Shown here: piece by piece, positions 25,522 to 33,030 of the stretch
How the letters are laid out: each line of letters begins with the position of its first letter
How positions within the stretch are numbered: the stretch's first letter is position 1
NCBI GenBank assembly: GCA_002416125.1
Contig: DIBU01000008.1
Span: 62,001-126,000 of the forward strand
From: Halieaceae bacterium UBA5044
GTDB lineage: Bacteria > Pseudomonadota > Gammaproteobacteria > Pseudomonadales > Halieaceae
Length of the DNA stretch: 64,000 bases
Direction of reading: 5' to 3'
Position numbers and translations under genes: made by a program
The notes under the pieces: model-generated
Seen by the model: only the letters and a program-made list of their open reading frames with translations
The model's database searches: none
What the model was told of the DNA's origin: nothing

Positions 25522-26901
25522 CTAGCTCACAAGCACGTAGCACAGGCTGCTGATGACCACCGCTCCGAGCAGGTTCAGCAGCAGTCCCTCACGCGCCATT
25601 TGAGCGGTCGTGATCAGGCCGCTGCCATAGACCACGGAGTTGGGCGCCGTTGCCACCGGCAGCATGAAGGCACAGCTGGCGCTCATCGCTGCGGGCACCA
25701 TGATCAACTCTGGCGGCAGATCCGCCGCCAGCGCCGCAGCCGCAAGCACCGGCATCAGCAGCGTGGTACTCGCTGTGTTGGATGTGGTTTCCGTCATGAA
25801 GGTAACCGCAAGGCAGATCAGCAACAGCAACAACCAGACAGGCATGTCGGTCAAGCCGGCTAACGCCTCACCCATGATATCGCTGAGCCCCGAGGCCACA
25901 AAACCGCTGGCCAGGCAGATGCCGCCGGAAAACAGCAGCAACACCCCCCACGGAATCGTGCTGGCCCGCTCCCAATCCAGCAGTCGACCGCCACTGCCAT
26001 TCGGCACCACAAACATCACCACAACCGCCAGCAACGCCACCGAAGCATCGTTCGCCTGGGGCAACCCCAGCCAGGACTGCCATCCGCCGAAGGGCTCACC
26101 CCGCGTAATCCAGGCCAGAGCTGTCAGGCCAAACACCGTCAGCACCCGCTTCTCTTCGCTGCGCCAGACCCCCGTGCTCGGCACCTGCACCGCGATCGGG
26201 CCGGACAGGTTGCGGGTGAGGGTCAGAGCCATCAGCGGAATCATCAGCACCACCACGGGCACCGCCCAACTCATCCACTGGCTGAAACTGATCGACTGCC
26301 CTGTCGTCTGTTCATAGACCTGCATGAAAATGAGGTTGGGCGGCGTCCCGATGGGTGTACCGATTCCGCCCACACTGGCAGCGTAGGCCACACCCAGCAG
26401 CAGGGGCACGGCCAGTTCGCGGCGCCGGTCGGTGGCCTCCAGCACGGCCAGCGCAACGGGCAGCAGCATGAGCGTAGTGGCGGTGTTGGAGATCCACATG
26501 CTCAGGCTGGCCGCGGCGACCATGAAACCCAGCACCAGCCGTGGGCCGCTGTCCGCCCCGACCAGCCGCACCATGCCCAGGGCAATTCGCCGGTGCGCAC
26601 CGGAATGCTCCATCGCCTTGGACAGCAGAAAACCGCCCAGCAACAGCAATATCAGGGGAGATCCATAGGCCTGGCCCACTTCGGCGGGCGTCAACACACC
26701 CAGCAGAGGCAGCAGCGCAATGGGCAGCAGGGACGTGACCGGTATCGGAACCGGCTCGAATACCCACCACAGCACACACCAGAGTGCCACCATGGATACC
26801 ACCGCAATGTCCTGACTGTGGCCGGCGCCCTGCAGCAGCAGTGCCAGGCCGACGGACAGCAGTGGCGCTGCCCACAGCAGAAAACGGCGGAAGCGGGTCA
26901 T
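25522..26901 (-). CDS. SLC13/DASS family anion transporter
   Basis: An inner-membrane symporter of 459 residues with about 11-12 hydrophobic helices. Motifs of the divalent anion:Na+ symporter family are present: SMWISNTATTLMLLPVAL in the first half and TETTSNTASTTLLMPVLAA in the second, the two ion-binding SNT sites. Substrates are usually dicarboxylates such as succinate, or sulfate. Its start overlaps the stop of the upstream secreted propeller gene by 4 bases (ATGA), so translation is coupled and the two likely act together. Confidence 0.9.
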   Translation of the reverse strand: MTRFRRFLLWAAPLLSVGLALLLQGAGHSQDIAVVSMVALWCVLWWVFEPVPIPVTSLLPIALLPLLGVLTPAEVGQAYGSPLILLLLGGFLLSKAMEHSGAHRRIALGMVRLVGADSGPRLVLGFMVAAASLSMWISNTATTLMLLPVALAVLEATDRRRELAVPLLLGVAYAASVGGIGTPIGTPPNLIFMQVYEQTTGQSISFSQWMSWAVPVVVLMIPLMALTLTRNLSGPIAVQVPSTGVWRSEEKRVLTVFGLTALAWITRGEPFGGWQSWLGLPQANDASVALLAVVVMFVVPNGSGGRLLDWERASTIPWGVLLLFSGGICLASGFVASGLSDIMGEALAGLTDMPVWLLLLLICLAVTFMTETTSNTASTTLLMPVLAAAALAADLPPELIMVPAAMSASCAFMLPVATAPNSVVYGSGLITTAQMAREGLLLNLLGAVVISSLCYVLVS

Positions 26902-27965
26902 GGGCGCTGCAGCAGCGACAGGGGCACACGCAGGATGCGGTCGCCCACGTAGGAACCGATATAAACTGACTGGCCCCGCTGCAGCGCGACGGTGCCGGCG
27001 CCCATCGGCGGCCCCGAGCGCTGCAGCAGCGTAGCTGGCTCAAGCGTGACCGGATCCAGCGCAACAATGCTGAACGGCAGTTCGCTGGGTCGCTGGTGCC
27101 CCTGTGACAGACTGCGAAAAACCTGCCACAGCGTGCCTTCGTGGGAGGCCACCAGAAGCCGTCCGTCTTCCGCCCAGCTGGCGTTGTCCGGCTTCGGCAC
27201 GGGCACCTCCGCCAATAGTTCGCCCCCGGGCAATGCGCGGTGCTGCACAAGGTTGCCGAGGTAGACATTGAGGTAAAACGTCTGCTCGTCGGGCGCCAGC
27301 AGAATGCCATTGGGGTGTCGCGCACGGGTGGCGGGGAGCGGCGTAAAGCCGGCGTCGCGGGTCCAGCGGTAGACAAACCCGGTATCCCGCCCCAGCGCCG
27401 CCAGCAACGCATTGACCAATTGCCAGCGCCGGTCTGCCATGTGCGTGACCAGCAGGCTGCCGTCTGACAGGCCGGCAACGTCGTTGAAATTCGCCGCCGG
27501 TGGCCCCTCGGCGCAACCGCGCCAGAGGGCACGCGGGCGATCGCCCGTTGGGTTCTGCAGTTCGAAGAATTCGACGGATTCGCGCTCCGCATGATTCACC
27601 ACCAGCAGCTGCCAGCGGCCATCCGGGCGGCGACGGATGTCCAGGCCGTGTGCTTCCAGCCGCGATACAGGCCGCAGGCACTGTGGGTCGCCCCACAGCG
27701 CATCCGGCGGGGCGGGCACCGGCTCCGGCAGCAGGGAATGCACCGAGTCATCGCGGGTGTCCAGCAGGTACAGGCCGCCCGGCGCCGCCATCTGGCCGAA
27801 AATGAGATCGCGACCATTGGGCGCGGGCACCAGGTCTTCCGGCGCGGCGAGCCCGCAGATGGACTGGATACCGTCAACCGGTTCACAGGGGGTGTCGGCC
27901 GCCAGGGGCAGGACGGAAAAGCCAAACAGAGCAAGTAGCCACCGCAGGGGGACTTTCTGGAGCAT
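26898..27965 (-). CDS. Secreted SMP-30/paraoxonase-like beta-propeller (lactonase or arylesterase candidate)
   Basis: A 355-residue exported protein. The signal peptide covers residues 1-~22 (LLALFGFSVLPLAAD). The mature part reads as a six-bladed propeller: EAHGLDIRRRPDGR, FNDVAGLSDGSLLVTHM, HPNGILLAPDEQTFYLN and IGSYVGDRILRVPL. HGLDI and FND resemble paraoxonase/arylesterase calcium-site loops; HPNG resembles SMP-30. Expected activity is hydrolysis of a lactone or ester in the periplasm. ATG 27965 starts the signal peptide; upstream codons in frame are an extension. It is the first gene of an operon with the SLC13 transporter. Confidence 0.72.
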   Translation of the reverse strand: MLQKVPLRWLLALFGFSVLPLAADTPCEPVDGIQSICGLAAPEDLVPAPNGRDLIFGQMAAPGGLYLLDTRDDSVHSLLPEPVPAPPDALWGDPQCLRPVSRLEAHGLDIRRRPDGRWQLLVVNHAERESVEFFELQNPTGDRPRALWRGCAEGPPAANFNDVAGLSDGSLLVTHMADRRWQLVNALLAALGRDTGFVYRWTRDAGFTPLPATRARHPNGILLAPDEQTFYLNVYLGNLVQHRALPGGELLAEVPVPKPDNASWAEDGRLLVASHEGTLWQVFRSLSQGHQRPSELPFSIVALDPVTLEPATLLQRSGPPMGAGTVALQRGQSVYIGSYVGDRILRVPLSLLQRP

Positions 27966-28083
27966 GATTATTTTTCCATGGTTGCTGTTCGCATCCTGCC
28001 CAGAGCCGGGCGCTGTGTAAAGGCCAGCTGTGCCCCGTGCACCATGACTAGAGTGAACTCGCCGCAAACAGTACACTGGACAC

Positions 28084-29094
28084 ATGACCCCCAGCATCCC
28101 AGCTCATCTGGTCGACCCCTTCCAGCGCCGGATCAACTACCTGCGCCTGTCGGTTACCGACCGCTGCGACTTCCGCTGTGTGTACTGCATGGCTGAAGAC
28201 ATGCAGTTCGTACCGCGGGCGCAGGTGCTGTCGCTGGAGGAGCTGTACCGCGTCGCGCAGGCCGCTGTGGGCCTCGGCATCAGCAAAATACGGCTTACCG
28301 GGGGGGAGCCGCTGGTGCGGCGCAACATCCTCTGGCTGGCGGAGCAATTGGGGGCACTGCCGGGCCTTGAGACCCTCGCGCTGACCACCAACGGCTCGCA
28401 GCTGGCGCGCCTGGCGCAGCCGCTGCAACAGGCCGGTGTCAGCACCCTCAATATCAGCCTGGACAGCCTGCGGCCCCGGCGTTTTCGCGAACTGACCCGG
28501 ACCGGCGACCTGCACCAGGTTCTGGCGGGCATAGACGCCGCAGTCAGCAGCGGCTTCCAGCGCATCAAACTCAACGCCGTTATCCTCAACGGACGCAACG
28601 ACGACGAGGCCCTGGACCTGGTGGAGTTTGCCCGCCAGCGCGGCATCGACATCGCTTTCATTGAAGAAATGCCTCTGGGGCGCATCGACGAACACAGCAG
28701 GCGTCTGAGCTTCTGCAGCAGTGCAGAACTGCGCCGGCGCATAGCGCAGCGCTATACGTTGGCGGCGCTGGGCGACCCTGCAGGCAACGCCGGGCCGGCC
28801 CGCTATTTCAGCATGCCGGACAGCGCAACGCGGGTGGGCTTTATCTCACCCCACAGCAACAACTTCTGCCACCTGTGCAACCGTGTGCGACTCACGGTTG
28901 AGGGCCGACTGCTGCTGTGCCTGGGCAATGAACACTCAGTGGATCTGCGCCCGCTGCTGCGTCGACCGGGCAGCACCCGGCAGGAACTCGCCGAGGCGAT
29001 TGTCGCCGCGCTGGCACTGAAGCCGGAAAAGCATCATTTTACTCACGACGATGAACCGGAGATTCTCCGCTTCATGAATACCACCGGCGGCTGA
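28084..29094 (+). CDS. moaA: GTP 3',8-cyclase MoaA
   Basis: Radical-SAM enzyme for the first step of molybdenum cofactor synthesis, GTP to 3',8-cyclo-GTP. The 336 residues include the SAM cluster C28-X3-C32-X2-C35 (RCDFRCVYC), the GGEP-type motif LTGGEPLVR, and the second 4Fe-4S site CHLCNRVRLTVEGRLLLC (CX2CX13C). The protein ends in GG, needed for activity in MoaA. ATG 28084. moaC, moaD and moaE are not in the window. Next comes a MoxR ATPase on the same strand after 21 bases. Confidence 0.96.
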   Translation: MTPSIPAHLVDPFQRRINYLRLSVTDRCDFRCVYCMAEDMQFVPRAQVLSLEELYRVAQAAVGLGISKIRLTGGEPLVRRNILWLAEQLGALPGLETLALTTNGSQLARLAQPLQQAGVSTLNISLDSLRPRRFRELTRTGDLHQVLAGIDAAVSSGFQRIKLNAVILNGRNDDEALDLVEFARQRGIDIAFIEEMPLGRIDEHSRRLSFCSSAELRRRIAQRYTLAALGDPAGNAGPARYFSMPDSATRVGFISPHSNNFCHLCNRVRLTVEGRLLLCLGNEHSVDLRPLLRRPGSTRQELAEAIVAALALKPEKHHFTHDDEPEILRFMNTTGG

Positions 29095-29115
29095 CCGCCC
29101 TGACGAGGATACAGC

Positions 29116-30057
29116 GTGCACACCCAGGACTTTCCGCAACTGGCTTCCATCGAGGCCATAGAGCAGGGTTTCGAATCGTTCGGCTACATCTGCAGCCCGA
29201 AAATCGCCACGGCGGTTTACCTTGCCTTTCAGTTGCGCAAGCCCATTCTGGTCGAGGGCCCGCCGGGCGTGGGCAAAACGGAACTGGCGAAAACCACGGC
29301 GCTGCTACTGGACGTGCCCTTGATCCGCCTGCAGTGTTATGAGGGGCTCGATGAGGCCAAGGCGCTCTACGAGTGGAAATACGGGAAACAGCTGCTGTAC
29401 ACGCAGATCCTGAAAGAGAAGCTGGGGGATCTGCTCAAGGGAGCCCAGGGGCTGGCGGAGTCCGTGGAACGCCTGCACCAGTTCGGCGACACCTTCTATT
29501 CCGAGGAGTTCCTCGAACCCAGGCCGCTGCTCAAGGCCATGCAGCAGGAACGGGGTGCCATACTGCTTATCGACGAGGTGGACAAATCCGACTACGAGTT
29601 CGAGTCACTGCTGCTGGAGATTCTCTCCGACTACCAGGTATCCATCCCCGAGATCGGCACCATCCAGGCACAGGTGTCGCCCATGGTGTTCCTCACCAGC
29701 AATAACACCCGGGATATCAGTGACGCGCTGAAGCGCCGCTGCCTGCACCTCTATATCCCCTTCCCCAGCGTCGAACTGGAGGAGCGCATTGTCCTCAGCC
29801 GCGTGCCGGATATCGATCAGCAGCTGCGCCACCAACTGGTCGAGTTCGTGCATTCCCTGCGCGACCTCGACCTGAAAAAATCCCCCGCCATCTCGGAGAC
29901 CATCGACTGGGCGCGCAGCCTGCTGCTGTTGCACGCCCGTGAGCTGGATGCGCAGGTCATCCACAGCACCCTGAACGTGCTGCTCAAATTCGAAGACGAT
30001 ATCAATACCGCGGAGTCTGCACTGCGGGACCTGCTGCCGCGTCACGCCCATGGCTGA
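29116..30057 (+). CDS. MoxR family AAA+ ATPase (CoxD-like)
   Basis: A 313-residue AAA+ protein that likely remodels or activates a partner metalloenzyme. Walker A GPPGVGKTE lies near residue 50 and Walker B ILLIDEVDKSD near 152, with the arginine/sensor stretch TSNNTRDISDALKRRCLHLYIPFP after that. GTG 29116 has GAGGA seven bases upstream. It overlaps the VWA gene by 8 bases. MoxR plus VWA pairs work as chaperone couples; CoxD/CoxE mature the Mo-Cu site of CO dehydrogenase. moaA sits just upstream, but no CO dehydrogenase genes are visible. Confidence 0.92.
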   Translation: MHTQDFPQLASIEAIEQGFESFGYICSPKIATAVYLAFQLRKPILVEGPPGVGKTELAKTTALLLDVPLIRLQCYEGLDEAKALYEWKYGKQLLYTQILKEKLGDLLKGAQGLAESVERLHQFGDTFYSEEFLEPRPLLKAMQQERGAILLIDEVDKSDYEFESLLLEILSDYQVSIPEIGTIQAQVSPMVFLTSNNTRDISDALKRRCLHLYIPFPSVELEERIVLSRVPDIDQQLRHQLVEFVHSLRDLDLKKSPAISETIDWARSLLLLHARELDAQVIHSTLNVLLKFEDDINTAESALRDLLPRHAHG

Positions 30058-31513
30058 GGTGGCACCCTCCCAGGCCATGCAGCGCCACCTGGTCAACTTC
30101 ATCAGCCTGTTGCGCAGTCACGATGTGCGTGTGTCCCCGGCGGAAACGCTGGATGCCATGGACGTCGCAGCGACCCTGGGATACGCCCGACGCGAGCGGC
30201 TGCGCGACGGGCTCGCGGCGGCGCTGGCGAAAACGCCGGCAGAGGAGGCGGTTTTTCATCATTGCTTCGCGCGCTTCTTTGATCGCAGCCTCGCCGACTT
30301 CGCCCGCACGCGAGAAGAGCGCAGCGCCGAAGAGGACGCCGTGGGCACGGACGCCCTAAGCACGGACGCCGTCAGCACGGACACAACCACAGAGAACCAC
30401 CGGGCCAGCGTCGAGCAGTTGCTGGACGAGGCTTCCCGCGATGACGCGGCGCTGGCCGAGCTGCTGGCGACACCGCTGCTGCAACAGCTGCGCAACAACG
30501 ACAGCACCGCACTGAACCTGGCGCTGGGGGAAGCCGCAGCGAGTGTTGGGCTGAGCCAGATCCGCATGTTCACCCAGAAAGGCCAGTTCACCCGGCGCAT
30601 GCTGGACGCCATGGGCGAGGAGCAACTGCGCCGTACACTCGCCAGGCTGGAGGAACAGGACAGCCCGGCGCTGGAACCGCTGCGCCGCTACCGCGACATC
30701 CTGCGCGAACAGGTGCGCGACTACGTCGAGCAACACTACCTGCTGCAGGCAGAGGGCCAGAACGCCCGTTTCATGGACGACCTGCTCAGCCGGACACGGC
30801 TGAGCAATCTGGAGCAACGCTACCTGCACCGGGTTCATGAGCTGGTGCAGCGGATGGCGCGCAAGCTCGCCGAGCGCCATGCGCGCAAACGGCGCGTCTA
30901 CCGACGCGGCAAGCTGGATATGGGGCGGACCCTGCGCCGCGGTATCGCCAACGACGGCATCCTGTTCCATACTCACTGGAAGCGGGTGCAGAAAAACAAG
31001 CCGCAGCTGTTGGCGATCTGTGACGTCAGTGGCTCGGTGGCGGCCTATGCGAAATTCCTCCTGCTGTTTCTTTACAGCCTGCAGGATGTGCTGCCCAAGG
31101 TGCGCAGCTTCGCGTTCTCCAGCCACCTCGGCGAAGTCAGTGACCTGTTCGCGCAACACCCGGTGGACAAGGCGATTGAACTGGTCAACTGGCGCTACGG
31201 GGGCGCGACGGACTACGGCAAGAGCCTGCAGGATTTTGCCCGGCTGGCGCTGGAGGATATCAACAGCAGCACCACCGTTATCGTGCTGGGTGACGCGCGC
31301 AACAATGATGGCGACCCACAGCTGGAGATCATGCGCAGCATTTACCAGCGCAGCCGCCGGGTGATCTGGCTGAATCCGGAATCGCGACGGGCCTGGGGCA
31401 CGGGTGACTCGGAGATGCTGCGCTACCTGAGCGCCTGTCACTTCGCTGCCGAGTGCAACAACCTGACACAGCTGGAACGCATTGTGGATCAACTGCTGAA
31501 AATGAATCGGTAG
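30050..31513 (+). CDS. VWA domain protein (CoxE-like), partner of the MoxR ATPase
   Basis: A 487-residue soluble protein. The C-terminal ~180 residues form a von Willebrand A domain with the metal-ion site D325-VSGSV and the later GGATDYG and VLGDARNN. The N-terminal ~310 residues are helical and charged (KLAERHARKRRVYRRGKLDMG), as in CoxE proteins. An inserted acidic linker near residues 95-115 contains imperfect five-residue repeats GTDAL/STDAV/STDTT. The start overlaps the MoxR gene by 8 bases, giving tight coupling. Likely function is substrate recognition for the MoxR ATPase. Confidence 0.87.
   Translation: MAEVAPSQAMQRHLVNFISLLRSHDVRVSPAETLDAMDVAATLGYARRERLRDGLAAALAKTPAEEAVFHHCFARFFDRSLADFARTREERSAEEDAVGTDALSTDAVSTDTTTENHRASVEQLLDEASRDDAALAELLATPLLQQLRNNDSTALNLALGEAAASVGLSQIRMFTQKGQFTRRMLDAMGEEQLRRTLARLEEQDSPALEPLRRYRDILREQVRDYVEQHYLLQAEGQNARFMDDLLSRTRLSNLEQRYLHRVHELVQRMARKLAERHARKRRVYRRGKLDMGRTLRRGIANDGILFHTHWKRVQKNKPQLLAICDVSGSVAAYAKFLLLFLYSLQDVLPKVRSFAFSSHLGEVSDLFAQHPVDKAIELVNWRYGGATDYGKSLQDFARLALEDINSSTTVIVLGDARNNDGDPQLEIMRSIYQRSRRVIWLNPESRRAWGTGDSEMLRYLSACHFAAECNNLTQLERIVDQLLKMNR
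30344..30388 (+). repeat. Three tandem imperfect 15-base repeats inside the VWA gene
   Basis: Three 15-base units sharing the core GCACGGAC, at 30344-30358, 30359-30373 and 30374-30388, coding for GTDAL, STDAV and STDTT. They sit in the linker between the N-terminal helical part and the rest. Confidence 0.7.
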
Positions 31514-31520
31514 GGCGAAC

Positions 31521-31727
31521 ATGAGCTATCACTGCAGGCAGTGCAGTTACCGGGGGAACCGGCTGGATGAGCGCGGCTACTGCCCCGCCTGCGGCTCGCC
31601 GGACATTCACATCGGCGGCAGGGCCGCAGTCAAGCCACCGCCCAAACCGCGCAAGCGGCAGCTGGTGCTGGTCATTGCCCTGTGGGTAATATTCGCCGGA
31701 CTGCTGGCCTACAAGTTGGTGTCCTGA
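31521..31727 (+). CDS. Small zinc-ribbon membrane protein
   Basis: A 68-residue protein: a zinc ribbon of two CXXC pairs (YHCRQCSYRG and YCPACGS) in residues 1-27, a basic proline-rich linker (KPPPKPRKRQ), and one transmembrane helix at the C-terminus (LVLVIALWVIFAGLLAYKLV). It begins 7 bases after the VWA gene and closes the moaA-moxR-VWA run. I do not recognise a named family. A rubredoxin-like metal site facing the cytosol is plausible from the N-terminus. Confidence 0.7.
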   Translation: MSYHCRQCSYRGNRLDERGYCPACGSPDIHIGGRAAVKPPPKPRKRQLVLVIALWVIFAGLLAYKLVS

Positions 31728-31741
31728 CCGCGAGCGAGGCC

Positions 31742-32884
31742 CTAGAAGACCTGCGGGGGCTCGTCCTCATCGCCGAGGCCTTCCACGCTGAGCTTGAAGC
31801 CACCGGCCGGGTCACGGAGCTGCCCTTCTCGGGCAAACTTGATTTTCAGGCGCACGTTGTTCGGTGAATCGGCGTTGCGCAGTGCCTCCTCCTCGGATAT
31901 CAAGCCCTCCTGGAACAGCTCCAGCAGCGCGCTGTCGAAGGTTTTCATACCCTGATTTTCCGACTTCGCCATCACTTCCTTGATGCCATCGATCTCGCCC
32001 TTGAGGATCAGGTCGGCCACCATCGGGGTACCGAGCAGAATCTCGATCGCGGCGCAACGCTTGCCGTCCACGGTGGGTATCAGGCGCTGGGATACAAAGG
32101 CCTGCAGGTTCAGGGACAGGTCCATCAGCAGCTGCTGGCGTTTCGCTTCGGGGAAGAAGTTGATAATGCGGTCCAGCGCCTGGTTGGCGTTGTTGGCATG
32201 CAGGGTGGAGATACACAGGTGGCCGGTTTCAGCGAAGGCGATGGCGTGCTCCATGGTTTCGCGGTCGCGAATCTCGCCAATCAGGATCACGTCCGGGGCC
32301 TGACGCAGGGTGTTTTTCAAGGCGTTATGCCAGCTGCGCGTGTCGACGCCCACCTCGCGCTGGTTGACGATGGATTTCTTGTGGTTGTGCACGTATTCCA
32401 CCGGGTCTTCGATCGTCACGATGTGGCCGGCACTGTTGCTGTTGCGGTAGTCGATCAGGGCGGCCAGCGAGGTCGACTTGCCCGACCCTGTCGCCCCGAC
32501 AAACAACACCAGCCCGCGCTTGCGCATGACCACCTCGGTCAGGCTCTCCGGCAGCCGCAGGTCTTTCCAGTGGGGAATCTCCGCCACGATGTTGCGCGCG
32601 ACGATGCTCACCTCGTTGCGCTGCATGAAGATATTGATGCGAAAGCGACCAAAACCGGGCAGGGAGATTGCCAGGTTCATTTCCAGCTCCTGGGCAAAAT
32701 CCGCCTGCTGCGTGGCGTCCATCAGCTCCTCGGCTATCGCGCGGATTTCGCCGGGCTTCAGCGTTTCCCGCGCGATCGGGCGAAGCTTGCCCTGGAACTT
32801 GGCACAGGGCGGTGCGCCGGTACTCAGGTAGAGGTCCGAACCCTGTTCTTTCGCCAGTATCTTCAGCCATTCCGCAATACGCAC
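31742..32884 (-). CDS. pilU: Type IV pilus retraction ATPase PilU
   Basis: A 380-residue PilT/PilU-type hexameric ATPase that powers pilus retraction at the inner membrane. Walker A GATGSGKST, Asp box IVTIEDPVEYVH, Walker B-like VILIGEIRDRETM and STLHANNANQALDRI are all present. Length and the C-terminal extension after residue 350 fit PilU (about 382) better than PilT (about 345). I chose GTG 32884; the family starts a few residues before the segment EWLKILAKEQGSDLYLSTG. pilT is not adjacent, which is unusual since the two usually pair. Confidence 0.88.
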   Translation of the reverse strand: MRIAEWLKILAKEQGSDLYLSTGAPPCAKFQGKLRPIARETLKPGEIRAIAEELMDATQQADFAQELEMNLAISLPGFGRFRINIFMQRNEVSIVARNIVAEIPHWKDLRLPESLTEVVMRKRGLVLFVGATGSGKSTSLAALIDYRNSNSAGHIVTIEDPVEYVHNHKKSIVNQREVGVDTRSWHNALKNTLRQAPDVILIGEIRDRETMEHAIAFAETGHLCISTLHANNANQALDRIINFFPEAKRQQLLMDLSLNLQAFVSQRLIPTVDGKRCAAIEILLGTPMVADLILKGEIDGIKEVMAKSENQGMKTFDSALLELFQEGLISEEEALRNADSPNNVRLKIKFAREGQLRDPAGGFKLSVEGLGDEDEPPQVF

Positions 32885-33030
32885 GCTACACCACCCCCCG
32901 AATATCGCCGCGCGACCGGCAAACAAACCGCCTGTAATAGTGCCCTCCGCTCAGGCACCGTGCCACTCTAGCATCCCCGACGCCCCCAACGAAAACACGC
33001 CGTGCGACCCTCGCGCGCGGCCTGAGCGGC

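Noticed and set aside
25493..25522. GCGCCTG/CAGGCGC inverted repeat between peroxiredoxin and SLC13
   Set aside because: Loop of 16 bases and no T-run, and it touches the SLC13 stop codon; too weak to call a terminator.
29116..31513. MoxR/VWA pair as NorQ/NorD of nitric oxide reductase
   Set aside because: No norB/norC nearby, and the VWA protein looks like CoxE with a helical N-terminus.
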